Of a stretch of DNA of 60,020 bases, positions 10,701 to 22,552 are shown piece after piece. How positions within the stretch are numbered: position 1 is the first letter of the stretch; each line of letters opens with the position of its first letter. The notes under the pieces are model-generated. The model searched no databases. It was given only the letters and a program-made list of their open reading frames with translations, and was not told the DNA's origin. Origin of the DNA: Moraxellaceae bacterium (lineage in GTDB: Bacteria; Pseudomonadota; Gammaproteobacteria; Burkholderiales; Rhodocyclaceae); NCBI GenBank assembly GCA_031119205.1, contig JAVHYF010000007.1, positions 83,264-143,283 of the forward strand. The letters are read 5' to 3'. A program made the translations under genes and the position numbers.

Positions 10701-12960
10701 TTGTGGAACTGCAGGCGGTAGGTGGCGCGCGGGACGAGGGCGGTGTCCAGCGGCGGCACCGGGGTCACGGTGCTGGTGTCACGCGGCAGTGGCGGGCGTT
10801 CCGATTCGATGGCGCGAGACAGTGCGGCCAGGCGGCCGTCGGCGCGCGCATCGTCGAGCGACAGCGGTAGCTTGCGGCGCCAGTTCGGGTAGCGCTCCTC
10901 GCTGGTGCTCGGCACGTTCACCTGTTCGAGCTGGCCGAACACGTCTTCCAGCTGCACGCCCATCAGGCGCGACGGCGTGCGTGCGAGGTACTGGTGGATG
11001 GCGCGCACGAGGCCAGGGGTGGCTTCCGGCGTCTCGCGCGGATCCTGGCTCAGGCCTTCCGGCATGAGTCCCTCGCGCCCCAATGCTTCCAGCAGCCGCC
11101 AGCGGTCGTCGGCGCGGCCCTGGATCTGGCGCTCGCGCAGCGACTCGGTGGGAAAGAGGTTCAGCTTCGTGCGCAGCTCCAGATCGAAACCGTTCCAGAA
11201 GCTGCGCAGCGTCGGCAGGTCGTGGGTGCTGACGGCCACCAGGGCGTGCGGTGTCCATTCTGCCGGTGGCTTGAAGCGGCCTTCCCACACGCGTTCGAAG
11301 TAGAAGGGCTTGTACGACAGCATGGCTTGCGAGGCCATGGCATGACGCATCTCGTCGGCCACCGTGCCTAGGTCTTCGCCGATGATCAGGCATTGCTGAC
11401 GCACGCTCTCCAGCGCGACGATACCCAGCAGGTCGTGCAGCGGGTAGGCAACGTAGGTCCCTTCGGTGGCGCTGCTGCCGGCAGGCACCCAGTACAGGCG
11501 CATCAGGCCCATCACGTGGTCCAGCCGCAATGCGCCGGCATTACGCATGTTGGCGCGCAGCACTTCCACGAAGGGCTCGTAGGCCGCGTCGCGCAAGCGT
11601 CGCGGCACCTGCGGTGGCAGGCCCCAGTCCTGGCCGGTGAGGTTGAATTCTTCCGGCGGCGCGCCGACGCTGGCCTTCAGCGCAAACAGCTCCGGCTGCA
11701 TCCAGGTCTCGGAACCACCCTGGTTCACGCCGACCGCGAGGTCGCGGTACAGCCCCAGCTGCATGCCCAGCGATTCGGCACGCTGGCACAGGCTGCGCAG
11801 TTGCAGCTCGGCCTGCCATTGCAGGTACTCGAAGAACTCGACGCGGTCTTCGTGCTCCCGCGTGAAGCTGCGCACGGCCGCGGCGTTGCAGTCGCGATAC
11901 GCCTCCGGCCAGGTGGTCCAGCCCCAGACGTTGCGGTCCTGCGCGAAGAAGTGTTCCTGCAACGCTTCGAACAGCGCGTGCTGGCGCAGACTGAGACCAC
12001 CCTCGCGCTGGAACTCGCGGAACTGGCGGCCACGTCGCGTATTGCGCAGCAAGTGCTGCTGGCGGAAGTGCGCGTACAGCGCTTCCAGCGCTTCGAACTT
12101 CAGGGCGCCGACGGCGGCGTAGTCCACCAGTTCGGTAGCACGCAGGGCGGCCAGGCGCTCCTGGAATGCCGGCGTCGCGACGCGCGCACGCAGTGCGGTG
12201 TGTTCGCCGAAATCGGCAATCGCCTCGATGCCGAGGTACAGCACATTGAGCCACGCGCGCGAAGACGGGCTGTAAGGACTGGCGCGTTCGGCCTCGTGCG
12301 GGAAGAGGGCGTGCGTCGGGCTCAGGCCCATGAACTGCGCACCCTGTGCGGCAGTCACTTCCATCAACCTGCGCAGGTCGCTGTAGTCACCGACGCCCCA
12401 GTTCTCCGCGGAGCGCAGCGCATAGACCTGCACCACCGGCCCCCATACGCGGCCGCCGGCGGCGAGCTGCGGTGGCGTGTGGCAGGCGTGCGGGCAGATC
12501 ACCAGACGCATGCGGCCCAGCACGCGCATGTCGCCGGTGGCCTGCGACACGGTCAGGTCGTGATAGCCCAGCGGCAACTGGGCGGAGAGCTGCAAGGGAA
12601 TCGTCGCCTGTGCGGCACCGGCGGGCACCGCTGACAGAATGCCGCGGAATTCCTGGCCGTCCTCGCAGACCAGTCGCCAGGCAAGCAACAGGTTGCCCAG
12701 TTCCGGGCCGGGGCGCAGTTGCACCTCCACGCCCTGGCCCTCACGCACCACCATCACGGGTGGCAGCATGCGCGCGGCATCCTCCTGCTGCAGGCGGGCC
12801 AGCGTGTCGCGGGCCGAGGCTTCGTCCTGCGCGGCAAAACCCATCGCGATGGCCAGGCTGCGCTTGGTGGTGGCGCTGGCGTGCTTGTATTCGCCGAAGG
12901 CGTCGGTGTAGCCGGTGGCGATCCCGATGTATTCGCAGAGACGATCGAGGGCTTCGTCGC

Positions 12961-12964
<4 letters not shown>
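7766..12964 (-). CDS. malQ-treY: Fused 4-alpha-glucanotransferase (MalQ) and maltooligosyl-trehalose synthase (TreY)
   Basis: A single uninterrupted 1732-residue frame. Residues 1 to about 735 are a GH77 amylomaltase: nucleophile in LRLDHVMGLMRLYW, acid in IGEDLGTV, and STHDLPT. From about 745 to the end it is a GH13 TreY: ATYRLQFHKGF at the start, LDFVPNHMGV, GLRLDHPDGLFD, LVEKILADYE and SSTHDTKRGEDVR. MalQ reshuffles maltodextrins, and TreY turns the reducing end into a trehalosyl unit that TreZ then releases. The linker near 720-745 is short and Pro-rich. The gene overlaps treZ upstream and glgA downstream by ATGA. The C-terminus ends in a (QP)4 tail. Similar fusions are, as far as I recall, annotated in some betaproteobacteria, so the fusion may not be unique. 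Confidence 0.93.
7788..7812. repeat. TTGGGG hexamer tract, telomere-like, G-quadruplex-prone
   Basis: On the + strand five G-runs are separated by TT, that is (TTGGGG)3 plus partial units. This is the sequence class of ciliate telomeres and folds readily into G-quadruplexes in vitro. Here it encodes the Gln-Pro repeat near the C-terminus of MalQ::TreY, so the G-rich strand is the template strand. The tract ends about 19 bp before the glgA start codon. Because the unit is 6 bp, slippage would change the number of Gln-Pro pairs without a frameshift. Confidence 0.85.
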
Positions 12965-14803
<1,839 letters not shown>

Positions 14804-14817
<14 letters not shown>

Positions 14818-14859
14818 AGGAGAGACCTCATAGGAGAAACCTCATGGGCGCGACCTCAT
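14804..14859 (-). repeat. 14-bp tandem repeat ending in the treZ start codon
   Basis: On the minus strand the units start at 14859, 14845, 14831 and 14817, exactly 14 bp apart. Each begins ATGAGGT; unit 2 is ATGAGGTTTCTCCT, unit 3 differs from it by one base, and the fourth is the first 14 bases of treZ. The same period joins the upstream AGGAGG (14868-14873) to the first ATG. Each unit is 6 bases of start plus Shine-Dalgarno (ATGAGG) and 8 bases of spacer. Confidence 0.95.
14814..14859 (-). other. Three overlapping five-codon minicistrons before treZ
   Basis: Frames MRSRP (14842-14859), MRFLL (14828-14845) and MRSLL (14814-14831) each end in a TGA that overlaps the next ATG as ATGA; the last overlaps treZ. 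The first has a perfect AGGAGG 8 nt upstream. For each later start, GAGG of the previous start region sits 8 nt upstream, the ideal distance. This is visible in the sequence. That ribosomes run through the chain by termination-reinitiation is inference. The peptides themselves are too short to suggest a function. Confidence 0.6.
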
Positions 14860-14894
14860 CGGATCAACCTCCTGAGCCCTGTGCGCATGCTCAT
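14856..14894 (-). CDS. 12-codon leader frame between glgX and the minicistron chain
   Basis: MSMRTGLRRLIR starts at an ATG overlapping the glgX stop as ATGA (14891-14894) and stops at a TGA overlapping the first minicistron as ATGA (14856-14859). It contains the AGGAGG that serves the next start. It completes an unbroken stop-start path from glgX to treZ. It could simply be the spacer sequence; expression is unproven. Confidence 0.4.
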   Translation of the reverse strand: MSMRTGLRRLIR

Positions 14895-17074
14895 TCATCC
14901 CTCCGCATGCGCAGCAGGGCCAGCGAGCGGCCGGCCAGCGTGTAGCGGGTGCCGGCATCGAATTCCTGGCCGGGAGTTGTGACCGCGTCACGGGTGTCGA
15001 GCAGCAGGCTCCATTTCGAACCGCCATTGCCGGGCAGGGTGAACAGGATTTCCTCGTGGTGGGCGTTGAGAAGCAGCACGAGGTCGTCGTCGTCCACCGG
15101 CTGGCCCCAGGCGTCGTGTTCCGCCAGCCCCTTGCCGGACAGGAATACGCCGACGCAGCGCGCGAAAGACTGGCTCCATTCGGCATCGGTCATCTCGTGG
15201 CCGTCGGGTGACAACCAGGCGATGTCCTTGTTGCCCTCGTGCACCTCGATGCCGCGGAAGAACGTGCGGCGACGGAACAGCGGATGGGCGTTGCGCAGGC
15301 GGATGACCCCGGCGGTGAAGTCGATCATCTGCTGCTGTTCTTCGGTGAGGTTCCAGTCCTGCCAGCTGATCTCGCTGTCCTGGCAGTAGGCGTTGTTGTT
15401 GCCACCCTGGGTGCGGCGCATCTCGTCACCGGACAGGATCATCGGCACGCCTTGCGACAGCAGCAGCGTCGCCATGAGGTTGCGCGCCTGCCGCGCGCGC
15501 AGGGCATTGATCTGCGGATCGTCGGTGGGGCCTTCGGCACCGCAGTTCCAGCTGCGGTTGTGCGATTCGCCGTCGCGGTTGTCCTCGTGGTTGGCTTCGT
15601 TGTGCTTGTCGTTGTAGCTGACCAGGTCGTTCAGCGTGAAGCCGTCATGGGCGGTAATGAAATTGACGCTGGCAGTCGGCCCGCGGCCGGAGTAGGTGTA
15701 GATGTCGCTGGAGCCGGAGAGTCGATAGGCCACCTCGCCGATCACGCCGCCATCACCTTTCCAGTACGAACGCAGGCAGTCGCGGTACTTGCCGTTCCAC
15801 TCCGACCAACCCGGCGGGAAGCCGCCCACCTGGTAGCCACCTTCGCCAATGTCCCACGGTTCTGCGATCAGCTTCACGCAGTTGAGCACCGGGTCCTGCC
15901 GCAGGATGTCGAGGAAGCCGCTGTAGAAATCGTAGGCATGCTCCTCGCGCGCCAGCGTGCTGGCGAGGTCGAAACGGAAGCCGTCGACGTGCATTTCGGT
16001 GACCCAGTAACGCAGGCTGTCAGCGATCAGCTGCAGCACCACCGGGTTCTTCGTGTGCAAGGTGTTGCCGGTGCCGGTGTAATCGATGTAATGCCGCTTG
16101 CCTTCGCCACCCAGGCGGTAATAGGTGGCGTTGTCGATGCCGCGGAAGCTCAGCGTCGGCCCCAGCTGGTTGCCCTCCGCGGTGTGGTTGTAGACCACGT
16201 CCAGGATGACCTCCAGCCCGGCCGCGTGCAGCGTGCGCACCATGGACTTGAACTCGTTGATGTCGCCGGTGGCGCTGTAGCGCATGTCCGGCGCGAAGAA
16301 GCCGATGCTGTTGTAGCCCCAGTAGTTGCGCAGGTTCTCCTGCACCAGCCGCTTGTCATCGATGAAGTGATGCACAGGCAGCAGCTCGATGGCGGTGACG
16401 CCCAGGCGTTTGAAGTGGTCGATGGCTGCGGGGGTCGCCAGACCGGCATAGGTGCCGCGCAGGTGTTCCGGCACGCCGGGATGCAGCTGGGTAAAGCCCT
16501 TGACGTGGGTCTCGTAGATCACCGTGTCCTGCCAGGGCGTGCGCGGTGGCCTGTCGTCACCCCAAGAGAACGCGTTGTCGACGACCTGGCACTTGGGCAT
16601 GCCGGAGGCCGAATCCCGCGGGTCGAAGGACAGGTCTTCGCGTTTGCCGCCGACGCGGTAGCCGAAGTGCGCATCGCTCCAGCGCAGCTTGCCCACGATG
16701 GAGCGGGCGTAGGGGTCCAGCAACAGCTTGTTGGGGTTGAAGCGGTGGCCGTTCTCCGGCTCGTAGGGGCCGTGCACGCGGTAGCCATACAACTGTCCCG
16801 GGCGCACGCCGGGCAGGTAGCAGTGCCACACGAAGTTGGTGCGCTCGATCATCTCGATGCGGCACAGCTCGCGGCGACCATCATGGTTGAACAGGCATAG
16901 CTCCACCTTCTCGGCATGCTGCGAGAACAGTGCGAAGTTGACGCCCAGGCCATCCCACGTAGCGCCGAGCGGATAGGGGGTGCCGCGCCACACGCGCTGC
17001 GAGGCGGCCGATGCATGTTTGTCGGTCACGGCGTCTGGATCATTCACCGCGCCGCTGATTTTCGTTGCGTCCAT
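14891..17074 (-). CDS. glgX: Glycogen debranching enzyme
   Basis: A GH13 isoamylase-type enzyme that cuts alpha-1,6 branches, mainly short limit-dextrin branches left by GlgP; its maltodextrin products feed MalQ and TreY. It has an N-terminal CBM48 module (YPLGATWDGLGVNFALFS), then nucleophile region FRFDLASTLARE, acid in LIAEPWDIG and HD in TAHDGFTLNDLVSYN. I place the start at 17074, where AGGA lies 6 nt upstream, giving 727 residues; the frame remains open to 17140. It lies 125 bp after glgC and its stop codon opens the chain of ATGA junctions leading to treZ. Confidence 0.95.
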   Translation of the reverse strand: MDATKISGAVNDPDAVTDKHASAASQRVWRGTPYPLGATWDGLGVNFALFSQHAEKVELCLFNHDGRRELCRIEMIERTNFVWHCYLPGVRPGQLYGYRVHGPYEPENGHRFNPNKLLLDPYARSIVGKLRWSDAHFGYRVGGKREDLSFDPRDSASGMPKCQVVDNAFSWGDDRPPRTPWQDTVIYETHVKGFTQLHPGVPEHLRGTYAGLATPAAIDHFKRLGVTAIELLPVHHFIDDKRLVQENLRNYWGYNSIGFFAPDMRYSATGDINEFKSMVRTLHAAGLEVILDVVYNHTAEGNQLGPTLSFRGIDNATYYRLGGEGKRHYIDYTGTGNTLHTKNPVVLQLIADSLRYWVTEMHVDGFRFDLASTLAREEHAYDFYSGFLDILRQDPVLNCVKLIAEPWDIGEGGYQVGGFPPGWSEWNGKYRDCLRSYWKGDGGVIGEVAYRLSGSSDIYTYSGRGPTASVNFITAHDGFTLNDLVSYNDKHNEANHEDNRDGESHNRSWNCGAEGPTDDPQINALRARQARNLMATLLLSQGVPMILSGDEMRRTQGGNNNAYCQDSEISWQDWNLTEEQQQMIDFTAGVIRLRNAHPLFRRRTFFRGIEVHEGNKDIAWLSPDGHEMTDAEWSQSFARCVGVFLSGKGLAEHDAWGQPVDDDDLVLLLNAHHEEILFTLPGNGGSKWSLLLDTRDAVTTPGQEFDAGTRYTLAGRSLALLRMRRDE

Positions 17075-17199
17075 TCCGGTTCCTGTCTGTTGGCCGTGCC
17101 GCGGGCACGACGCATCACGACACGCTGTGGCCACAGCCAATCGCTGCAGGCCGCAGGCGTGCCGTCTCCTCCTCGTGGATGTGCAGTGCTGGTCCGCGT

Positions 17200-18414
17200 T
17201 CAGCGCAGCTGACCGCGTCCCACCACCACGATGCCTTGCTCGCTCACGTGGAAACCGCGTTCGCGGTCCCGCGCCGGATCGAATCCGATGCGGTCACCTG
17301 GCCGCACGATGTTGTTCTGGTCGATGATCGCGCGCCGCACCTTTGCGCCGCGTCCGATCACGGTGCGATCCATGATGATGCTCTCGCTGATCTCGGCGTC
17401 TTCTTCGACGACCACCTCACGGCGCAGCAGTGCGCTGTTGATGCGCGCGCCACGCAGCACACAGCCGGCACCGATGGATGAATTGCGCAAATGGGCGTCG
17501 ATGATCTGCGCCGACTCCACCTGGTCCGGCGCGGAGTACACCGGCCATTGCGGGTTGGTCATGCGGAAACGCGGACGCTCGCCGAGGGTGTCGAAGTTGG
17601 CAGCGAAGTAGGCGTCGATGGTGCCGACGTCGCGCCAGTAATTGGCTTCTTCGTACTCCTGCACGCCGGGCACCTTGTTGGTGGCGAAGTCGTAGGCCAC
17701 GACTTTGTGGGTCTTGGTCAGGCGCGGCAGGATGTGCTTGCCGAAGTCGTTCTCGCCCTTGGCGTGCGCTTCGTTCAGCGCATCGAGCAGGACGTCGGTG
17801 GAGAAAATGTAGTTACCCATGGATGCCAGCGAGAAGCCGGGTCGCCCGGGCATGGAGTCCGCCACGCGCGGCTTCTCCTCGAAGGCGGTGATGCGGGTGT
17901 CGGCACTGGTGCGGATGATGCCGAACTGGTCGCACTGCGATACCGGCACCGGCAGGGCGGCGACCGATACGTGGGCCTGGGTGTCGACGTGGTGCTGCAC
18001 CATCTGGCGCACGTCCATGCGGTACACGTGGTCGGCACCGAACACTGCCACCAGGTCGGGCTTCACCAGGTTGATGAGGTGGATGTTCTGGCACACCGCG
18101 TCGGCCGTGCCCTGGAACCACGCGGCACCGTGATGCATCTGCGGCGGCACGACGGTGATGAACTGGTGCGGCAGGAAAGGCGTCATGACCCAGGACTTGC
18201 GCACGTGCTCGATGAGCGACTGCGACTTGTACTGCACCAGCAGGTAGACGCTGTAGATCTCGGAGTTCACCAGGTTGGACAGCACGAAATCCACGATACG
18301 GTGCTTGCCGTTGAACGGGACCGAGGGCTTGGAGCGTTCAGCGGTGAGAGGGTGGAGTCGGCTGCCTTCTCCACCTGCCATGACGAACGCGAGTACGTTC
18401 TTGCCGGCGATCAT
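17200..18414 (-). CDS. glgC: Glucose-1-phosphate adenylyltransferase
   Basis: It makes ADP-glucose from ATP and glucose-1-phosphate, the committed step of bacterial glycogen synthesis. The N-terminal nucleotidyltransferase signature [15 protein letters not shown] is followed by [16 protein letters not shown], and a left-handed beta-helix forms the last third. The ATG at 18414 ([10 protein letters not shown]) gives 404 residues, a normal length. The longer frame up to 18720 runs antisense-like through the glgB end and is rejected because it is Arg/Pro-rich and unlike the family. AAGGAA lies about 10 nt upstream. It is 83 bp downstream of glgB in the same operon. Confidence 0.96.
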   Translation of the reverse strand: MIAGKNVLAFVMAGGEGSRLHPLTAERSKPSVPFNGKHRIVDFVLSNLVNSEIYSVYLLVQYKSQSLIEHVRKSWVMTPFLPHQFITVVPPQMHHGAAWFQGTADAVCQNIHLINLVKPDLVAVFGADHVYRMDVRQMVQHHVDTQAHVSVAALPVPVSQCDQFGIIRTSADTRITAFEEKPRVADSMPGRPGFSLASMGNYIFSTDVLLDALNEAHAKGENDFGKHILPRLTKTHKVVAYDFATNKVPGVQEYEEANYWRDVGTIDAYFAANFDTLGERPRFRMTNPQWPVYSAPDQVESAQIIDAHLRNSSIGAGCVLRGARINSALLRREVVVEEDAEISESIIMDRTVIGRGAKVRRAIIDQNNIVRPGDRIGFDPARDRERGFHVSEQGIVVVGRGQLR

Positions 18415-18497
18415 GATTTTGGTTTCCTTAGCGAGGGGTGCTGCTGTTTGGGGCAATTGGGGGTACGGGGGCCTGGTTGCTCGAGCTCGCGGGGAAA

Positions 18498-20432
18498 CTA
18501 GGGCGGGGCGACAAGGATCAGGGTGGACAGGGGCGGCAGGTGCAAGCTCAGGCTGTGCTGGAACGAGCCCCAGGTCTGCGCCTGGCTGTGTATGCCGCCG
18601 TGGTTGCCGATGCCGCTGCCGCCGTATTCGACGGCATCGCTGTTCAGCAGCTCGCGCCAGTAGCCGCCGTAGGGCACGCCCAGGCGGTGGAAGGGCCGCG
18701 GCACCGGTGTGAGGTTGCACACCACCAGCACCGGAGCGGCGTTGTCGGCATAGCGCAGGAAAGCCAGCACGCTCTGGTCGGCGTCATTGCTTTCCACCCA
18801 CTGGAAGCCACTGCTGTCGAAGTCGCGGCGGTGCAGGGCGGGTTGTTCGCGGTAGCAGCGGTTGAGGTCGCGCACCCACTGGCTGAGGCCGCGGTGCTCG
18901 ATGTACTCCAGCAGATGCCAGCCGAGTTGCGCTTCGTGGCTCCATTCCTCCGGCTGACCGAATTCGCCGCCCATGAACAGCAGCTTCTTGCCGGGATGGC
19001 CCCACATGTAGCCGAGCATGGCGCGCAGGTTGGCGAACTGTTGCCAGCGGTCGCCACGCTGGCGCGCCAGCAGGGAACCCTTGCCGTACACCACCTCGTC
19101 GTGCGACAGCGGCAGTACGAAGTTCTCGCTGAAGGCGTAGACGAGACTGAAGGTGATGTCGTTGTGGTGGAAGCGACGGTGGATGGACTCGCGGCCGAAG
19201 TAGTTCAGCGTGTCGTGCATCCAGCCCATGTTCCACTTCATGCCGAAGCCCAGGCCACCGAGGTGCACCGGGCGGCTGACGCCGGGCCAGGAGGTGGACT
19301 CCTCGGCGATCATCTGCACGTCCGGGTGGTCGCGGTAGGCGGCGGCATTGAGCTGCTGCAGGAAGGCCACGGCGTCCAGGTTCTCGCGGCCGCCATACTC
19401 GTTGGGCAGCCATTCGCCTTCGCGGCGGGCGTAGTCCAGGTACAGCATGGAGGCCACGGCGTCGACGCGCAGCGCATCCACATGGTATTTCTCCAGCCAG
19501 AACAGCGCGCTGCTGATCAGGAAGGCGCGGACCTCGTTACGGCCGTAGTTGAAGATGTGGCTGTTCCACTCCGGATGGAAGCCGCGGCGCGGGTCCTGGT
19601 GCTCGTACAGTGCGGTGCCGTCGAAATGCGCCAGGCCGTGCTGGTCGTTCGGGAAGTGGGAGGGCGCCCAGTCCATGATGACCCCGATGCCATGCTGGTG
19701 CAGGGTGTCGATCAGGAACATCAGGTCCTGCGGGCTGCCGTAGCGGGAGCTGGCTGCAAAGTAGCCGGTGGTCTGGTAGCCCCAGGAGCCGTAGAACGGA
19801 TGCTCGGTCAGCGGCATCAATTCGACGTGGGTGAAACCCATCTCCACCAGGTACTGCGCCAGCGGCCAGGCCATTTCGCGGTAGCCGAAGAAGCGGCGTC
19901 CCTCCGGCGTGCGCCAGGAACCGAGGTGCAGTTCGTAGATCGACCACGGTGCATCCAGCGCATTGCGTGCGCCACGGCCGTGCATCCAGGCACCGTCCTG
20001 CCAGTCGTAGTCCAGCCGGGTAACGACGGAGGCGGTGCGTGGCGCCTGCTCGCCGGCGAAGGCAAGCGGGTCTGCCTTCCACACGGTGTTGCCGTCCGCG
20101 CCGACGATCCGGTACTTGTAGCACTGGCCCACCTGGGCGTGGGCGTCGAACACCTCCCAGATGCCGGAGCTGTCCCAGCGTGGGTACATCGGCACCGGCT
20201 GCCAGCCGTTGAAATCGCCCACCAGGGAGACCTCGCGGGCGGCGGGTGCCCACACCGCGAAGCTGACGCCGCCCTCGGGACGGGCATGTGCACCAAGATG
20301 GTGGTGCAGGCCGTGGTGGTTGCCTTCGCGAAACAGGTAAATATCCAGCGACGACAGGCGCGAAACGCCAGTCGGCCCCGCCCCGGCGTCGATGGGGGCG
20401 GTATGGGGCTGTATGTCGCTGCTGTAGTCCAC
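18498..20432 (-). CDS. glgB: 1,4-alpha-glucan branching enzyme
   Basis: It introduces alpha-1,6 branches into the glucan chain (GH13 with N-terminal CBM48). [20 protein letters not shown] marks the CBM48 module. The catalytic residues lie in [14 protein letters not shown] (nucleophile), [11 protein letters not shown] (acid) and [15 protein letters not shown]. At 644 residues it is the shorter form, lacking the extra N-terminal domain of E. coli GlgB (728). It is the first gene of the leftward operon glgB-glgC-glgX-treZ-malQ::treY-glgA, so the 324-bp region to its right should carry the operon promoter. Confidence 0.96.
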   Translation of the reverse strand: MDYSSDIQPHTAPIDAGAGPTGVSRLSSLDIYLFREGNHHGLHHHLGAHARPEGGVSFAVWAPAAREVSLVGDFNGWQPVPMYPRWDSSGIWEVFDAHAQVGQCYKYRIVGADGNTVWKADPLAFAGEQAPRTASVVTRLDYDWQDGAWMHGRGARNALDAPWSIYELHLGSWRTPEGRRFFGYREMAWPLAQYLVEMGFTHVELMPLTEHPFYGSWGYQTTGYFAASSRYGSPQDLMFLIDTLHQHGIGVIMDWAPSHFPNDQHGLAHFDGTALYEHQDPRRGFHPEWNSHIFNYGRNEVRAFLISSALFWLEKYHVDALRVDAVASMLYLDYARREGEWLPNEYGGRENLDAVAFLQQLNAAAYRDHPDVQMIAEESTSWPGVSRPVHLGGLGFGMKWNMGWMHDTLNYFGRESIHRRFHHNDITFSLVYAFSENFVLPLSHDEVVYGKGSLLARQRGDRWQQFANLRAMLGYMWGHPGKKLLFMGGEFGQPEEWSHEAQLGWHLLEYIEHRGLSQWVRDLNRCYREQPALHRRDFDSSGFQWVESNDADQSVLAFLRYADNAAPVLVVCNLTPVPRPFHRLGVPYGGYWRELLNSDAVEYGGSGIGNHGGIHSQAQTWGSFQHSLSLHLPPLSTLILVAPP

Positions 20433-20756
20433 TGCAACCTCTTTGGCTGGTTGATCCCGCTTACTGGCAGGCCCAGTGGATGCACCGTCGACGTGCTGGT
20501 GACACCCGCGCCCTGTCAGTTCGTATCTGGCAAAGGTATGCGATGCGCTACCCGGCCCGTGTCGGACGAATCCAAAGCCCGTGTAGGAGGCGGATGACGC
20601 AGTGCAGCGTTACGCTTGAAGACTAGCAATATGCGTGCAAGCCTGCGTTGCACGTCGCACGTATGGACAAGCGGGTGGGGGATTCGCCTGGCCCCGCGGA
20701 CGGGAACCGCCGGAAGCTAGAGGCGGGCAGGGCGCGGGCCCGGGACGGGCCCGCAA
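20433..20756. promoter_or_regulatory. Upstream region of the glg operon, with direct repeats
   Basis: No gene is visible. In the glgB direction it contains TCCTACACGGG (20579-20589) and TCCGACACGGG (20557-20567), 10 of 11 bases alike and 22 bp apart, i.e. two helical turns on one DNA face. TCCTACA is also the half-site of the operators near 26.6 and 32.7 kb. Further upstream, CGTGCAA and TTGCACG form a perfect inverted repeat around a 7-nt centre (20635-20655). No confident -35/-10 pair was found. Confidence 0.45.
20733..20753 (-). terminator. GC-rich hairpin at the end of the receiver-kinase operon
   Basis: GCGGGCCC and GGGCCCGC form a perfect 8-bp stem with a 5-nt loop just 4 nt after the stop codon at 20757. 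No T tract follows on the minus strand, so it may stabilise the 3' end or assist Rho rather than terminate by itself. Confidence 0.5.
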
Positions 20757-21920
20757 TCAGCGCTGGAAGTCGGCAGCGACCCTGCCGGCGGCGCGGCGGC
20801 GGGGGATGGTGACGCTGAAAGTCGTGCCGTCCTGATGGCTGGACTGCACGTCCACTTTGCCGCCGTGCACGTTCACGAAGCGTTCCACGATGTGCAGGCC
20901 CAGCCCCAGGCCCTGCATCTCGTGCACGGTATCCATGCGGTTGCTGCTGGCGAAGGGCCGGAAGAGGTCCGCCGGATCCTCGGTGGGCAGGGTGCCACGG
21001 TTGTTCACGCTGATGCTGAGCACGTCCGGGTGGCGGCCGTCGACGGCCACCTTCACCGGCTGGCCGATCGGCCCGTGTTCCAGCGCATTGCCCAGCAGAT
21101 TGGAGATCACCTGCGCCATGCGGTCGTCGTCAAACACGCCGCGGGTGTCGCCCACCTGTTCCATCACCGTCCGCCCGTCTTCGTCGAGCGGAGCGAACTC
21201 GGCGCAGATGCGCCGGCAGGTCTCGGCCAGATCCACGTTCTGCAGGTTCAGCACCATGGTGCCGCTGCGCAGGCGGGCAAGCTCCAGCAACTGGTGGATC
21301 ATCCGCGACATGCGCTTGCTGCTGTCGAGGATCAGGCCCGAATTGCGGGCCACGGCGGGGTTCTGGTCGGCAGACATCGCCTCCGCCAGATGGCGGATGG
21401 CGATCAGCGGATTGCGCAGGTCGTGCGCCAGCACGGCACTGAAGAGCTCATTGAGCTGCAGGGCATTGCGCAGCTCTTCCACTTGCTGGGCGATACGCCG
21501 GCGCTGGCGCTGCAGCTCGGCGAAGACGCCGACCTTGGAGCGCAGGCTGAAGGGGTCGAAGGGCTTGTACAGGAAGTCCACGGCGCCGGCTTCGTAGCCA
21601 CGGAAAGTGCGCAGCGGATCGTGGGAGGCAGCGGTCAGGAAGATCAGCGGGATGCTGCGTGTGCGCTCGGTGCCGCGGATCAGCTCGGCCAGCTCGAAGC
21701 CGTCCATGTCGGGCATCTGCACGTCCAGGAGGGCCAGTGCGATGTCGTCCTCGCGCAGCAGGATCTCCAGCGCAGCGTTGCCGGACGAAGCCGTCAGCAG
21801 CTCCAGGTCCGGACTGTCGAGCAGCCCGCGCATGGCAATCAGGTTCTGCTCGGTGTCATCGACGACGAGTATCTTGGCGGGGGCACACATGCCTTCCTGC
21901 ATCACTTTCTCCGGCTTCAT
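20757..21920 (-). CDS. Receiver domain fused to a histidine kinase
   Basis: A 387-residue soluble protein. The receiver (about 14-130) has phosphoacceptor D66 in LALLDVQMPDMDG. A short coiled coil leads to HisKA with H166 in VLAHDLRNPL, and a HATPase domain follows (DDDRMAQVISNLLGNALEHG, GLGLGLHIVERFV). This receiver-first architecture lets another kinase control this kinase. The ATG overlaps the cheB stop as ATGA (21917-21920), making it the last gene of the hybrid kinase-cheR-cheB unit. Its likely phosphodonor is the large hybrid kinase of the same operon; its own target is unknown. Confidence 0.9.
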   Translation of the reverse strand: MKPEKVMQEGMCAPAKILVVDDTEQNLIAMRGLLDSPDLELLTASSGNAALEILLREDDIALALLDVQMPDMDGFELAELIRGTERTRSIPLIFLTAASHDPLRTFRGYEAGAVDFLYKPFDPFSLRSKVGVFAELQRQRRRIAQQVEELRNALQLNELFSAVLAHDLRNPLIAIRHLAEAMSADQNPAVARNSGLILDSSKRMSRMIHQLLELARLRSGTMVLNLQNVDLAETCRRICAEFAPLDEDGRTVMEQVGDTRGVFDDDRMAQVISNLLGNALEHGPIGQPVKVAVDGRHPDVLSISVNNRGTLPTEDPADLFRPFASSNRMDTVHEMQGLGLGLHIVERFVNVHGGKVDVQSSHQDGTTFSVTIPRRRAAGRVAADFQR

Positions 21921-22516
21921 GCCGTCATCTCCAGGGGCATCGCCTGCCGGACAGCCAGCAGTTGCGCCACCATGCCACGCAAAGGCATCTCCTTGCAGCG
22001 CGGGTTGTGCGCCAGTGCAGCCTGCGGCATGGTCGCCACAGCCGCTTCATCCGCCGCCTGGGCCCAACCCTGGCCACCCAGCGCGAACACCGTCCGCATA
22101 CCGGCCGCGCCATCGTCGCTGGCACCGCTGAGCATCACGGCCAGTACACCTTGCCCATAGGCATGGGCAGCAGATTCGAACAACAGATCGATGGAAGGGC
22201 GCGACAGGTTCACGGGCGGGTCCACGTTCAGGGATACATAGGCATCCTGGCCATCGGGCTCCACCATCATGTGACAGCCCGGCGGAGCGCAATATACCCA
22301 GCCAGCCTGCAGCGGCTGCTTGTCCTGGGCTTCGACGAACTGCAGCTCGCAGTGGAAGGCCAGCACCTGCGACAGCAGGCTGGGCTGGTCCGGCGGCACA
22401 TGCAGCACCAGCATGATCGGCAAATGAAAGCTGGCCGGCAGCTCGCGCAGCAGGGTGATAAGTGCATCCACACCACCTGCGGATGCGCCGATGACCACGA
22501 TTTTCAGTCGTTCCAT
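21917..22516 (-). CDS. CheB-type protein-glutamate methylesterase domain, no receiver
   Basis: Only the catalytic CheB_methylest domain is present. The triad is visible: Ser in VIGASAGGVDAL, His in LVLHVPPDQP and Asp in MLSGASDDGAAG. It would hydrolyse glutamate methyl esters or deamidate glutamine, but there is no receiver domain to control it and no chemoreceptor nearby. The start at 22516 is chosen for GGAG nine nt upstream, giving 199 residues; another ATG at 22549 is possible. Stand-alone CheB next to CheR and hybrid kinases is a recurrent signalling cassette outside chemotaxis. Confidence 0.88.
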   Translation of the reverse strand: MERLKIVVIGASAGGVDALITLLRELPASFHLPIMLVLHVPPDQPSLLSQVLAFHCELQFVEAQDKQPLQAGWVYCAPPGCHMMVEPDGQDAYVSLNVDPPVNLSRPSIDLLFESAAHAYGQGVLAVMLSGASDDGAAGMRTVFALGGQGWAQAADEAAVATMPQAALAHNPRCKEMPLRGMVAQLLAVRQAMPLEMTA

Positions 22517-22552
22517 GCCCGGTGACTCCATGCTCGATGACCCTGCCATGCC

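Noticed and set aside
17200-18720. Longer 506-residue version of GlgC
   Set aside because: The first 102 residues are Arg/Pro-rich and run through the end of glgB; the family begins at [10 protein letters not shown] (18414).
18438-20597. Antisense frame of 719 codons opposite glgB
   Set aside because: Shadow of a complete glgB; no domain, no ribosome binding site.
20635-20655. CGTGCAA/TTGCACG inverted repeat as part of the MITE-like element
   Set aside because: It shares CTGCGTTG with the element at 49886-50009, but the rest does not align; more likely an unrelated operator-like repeat.
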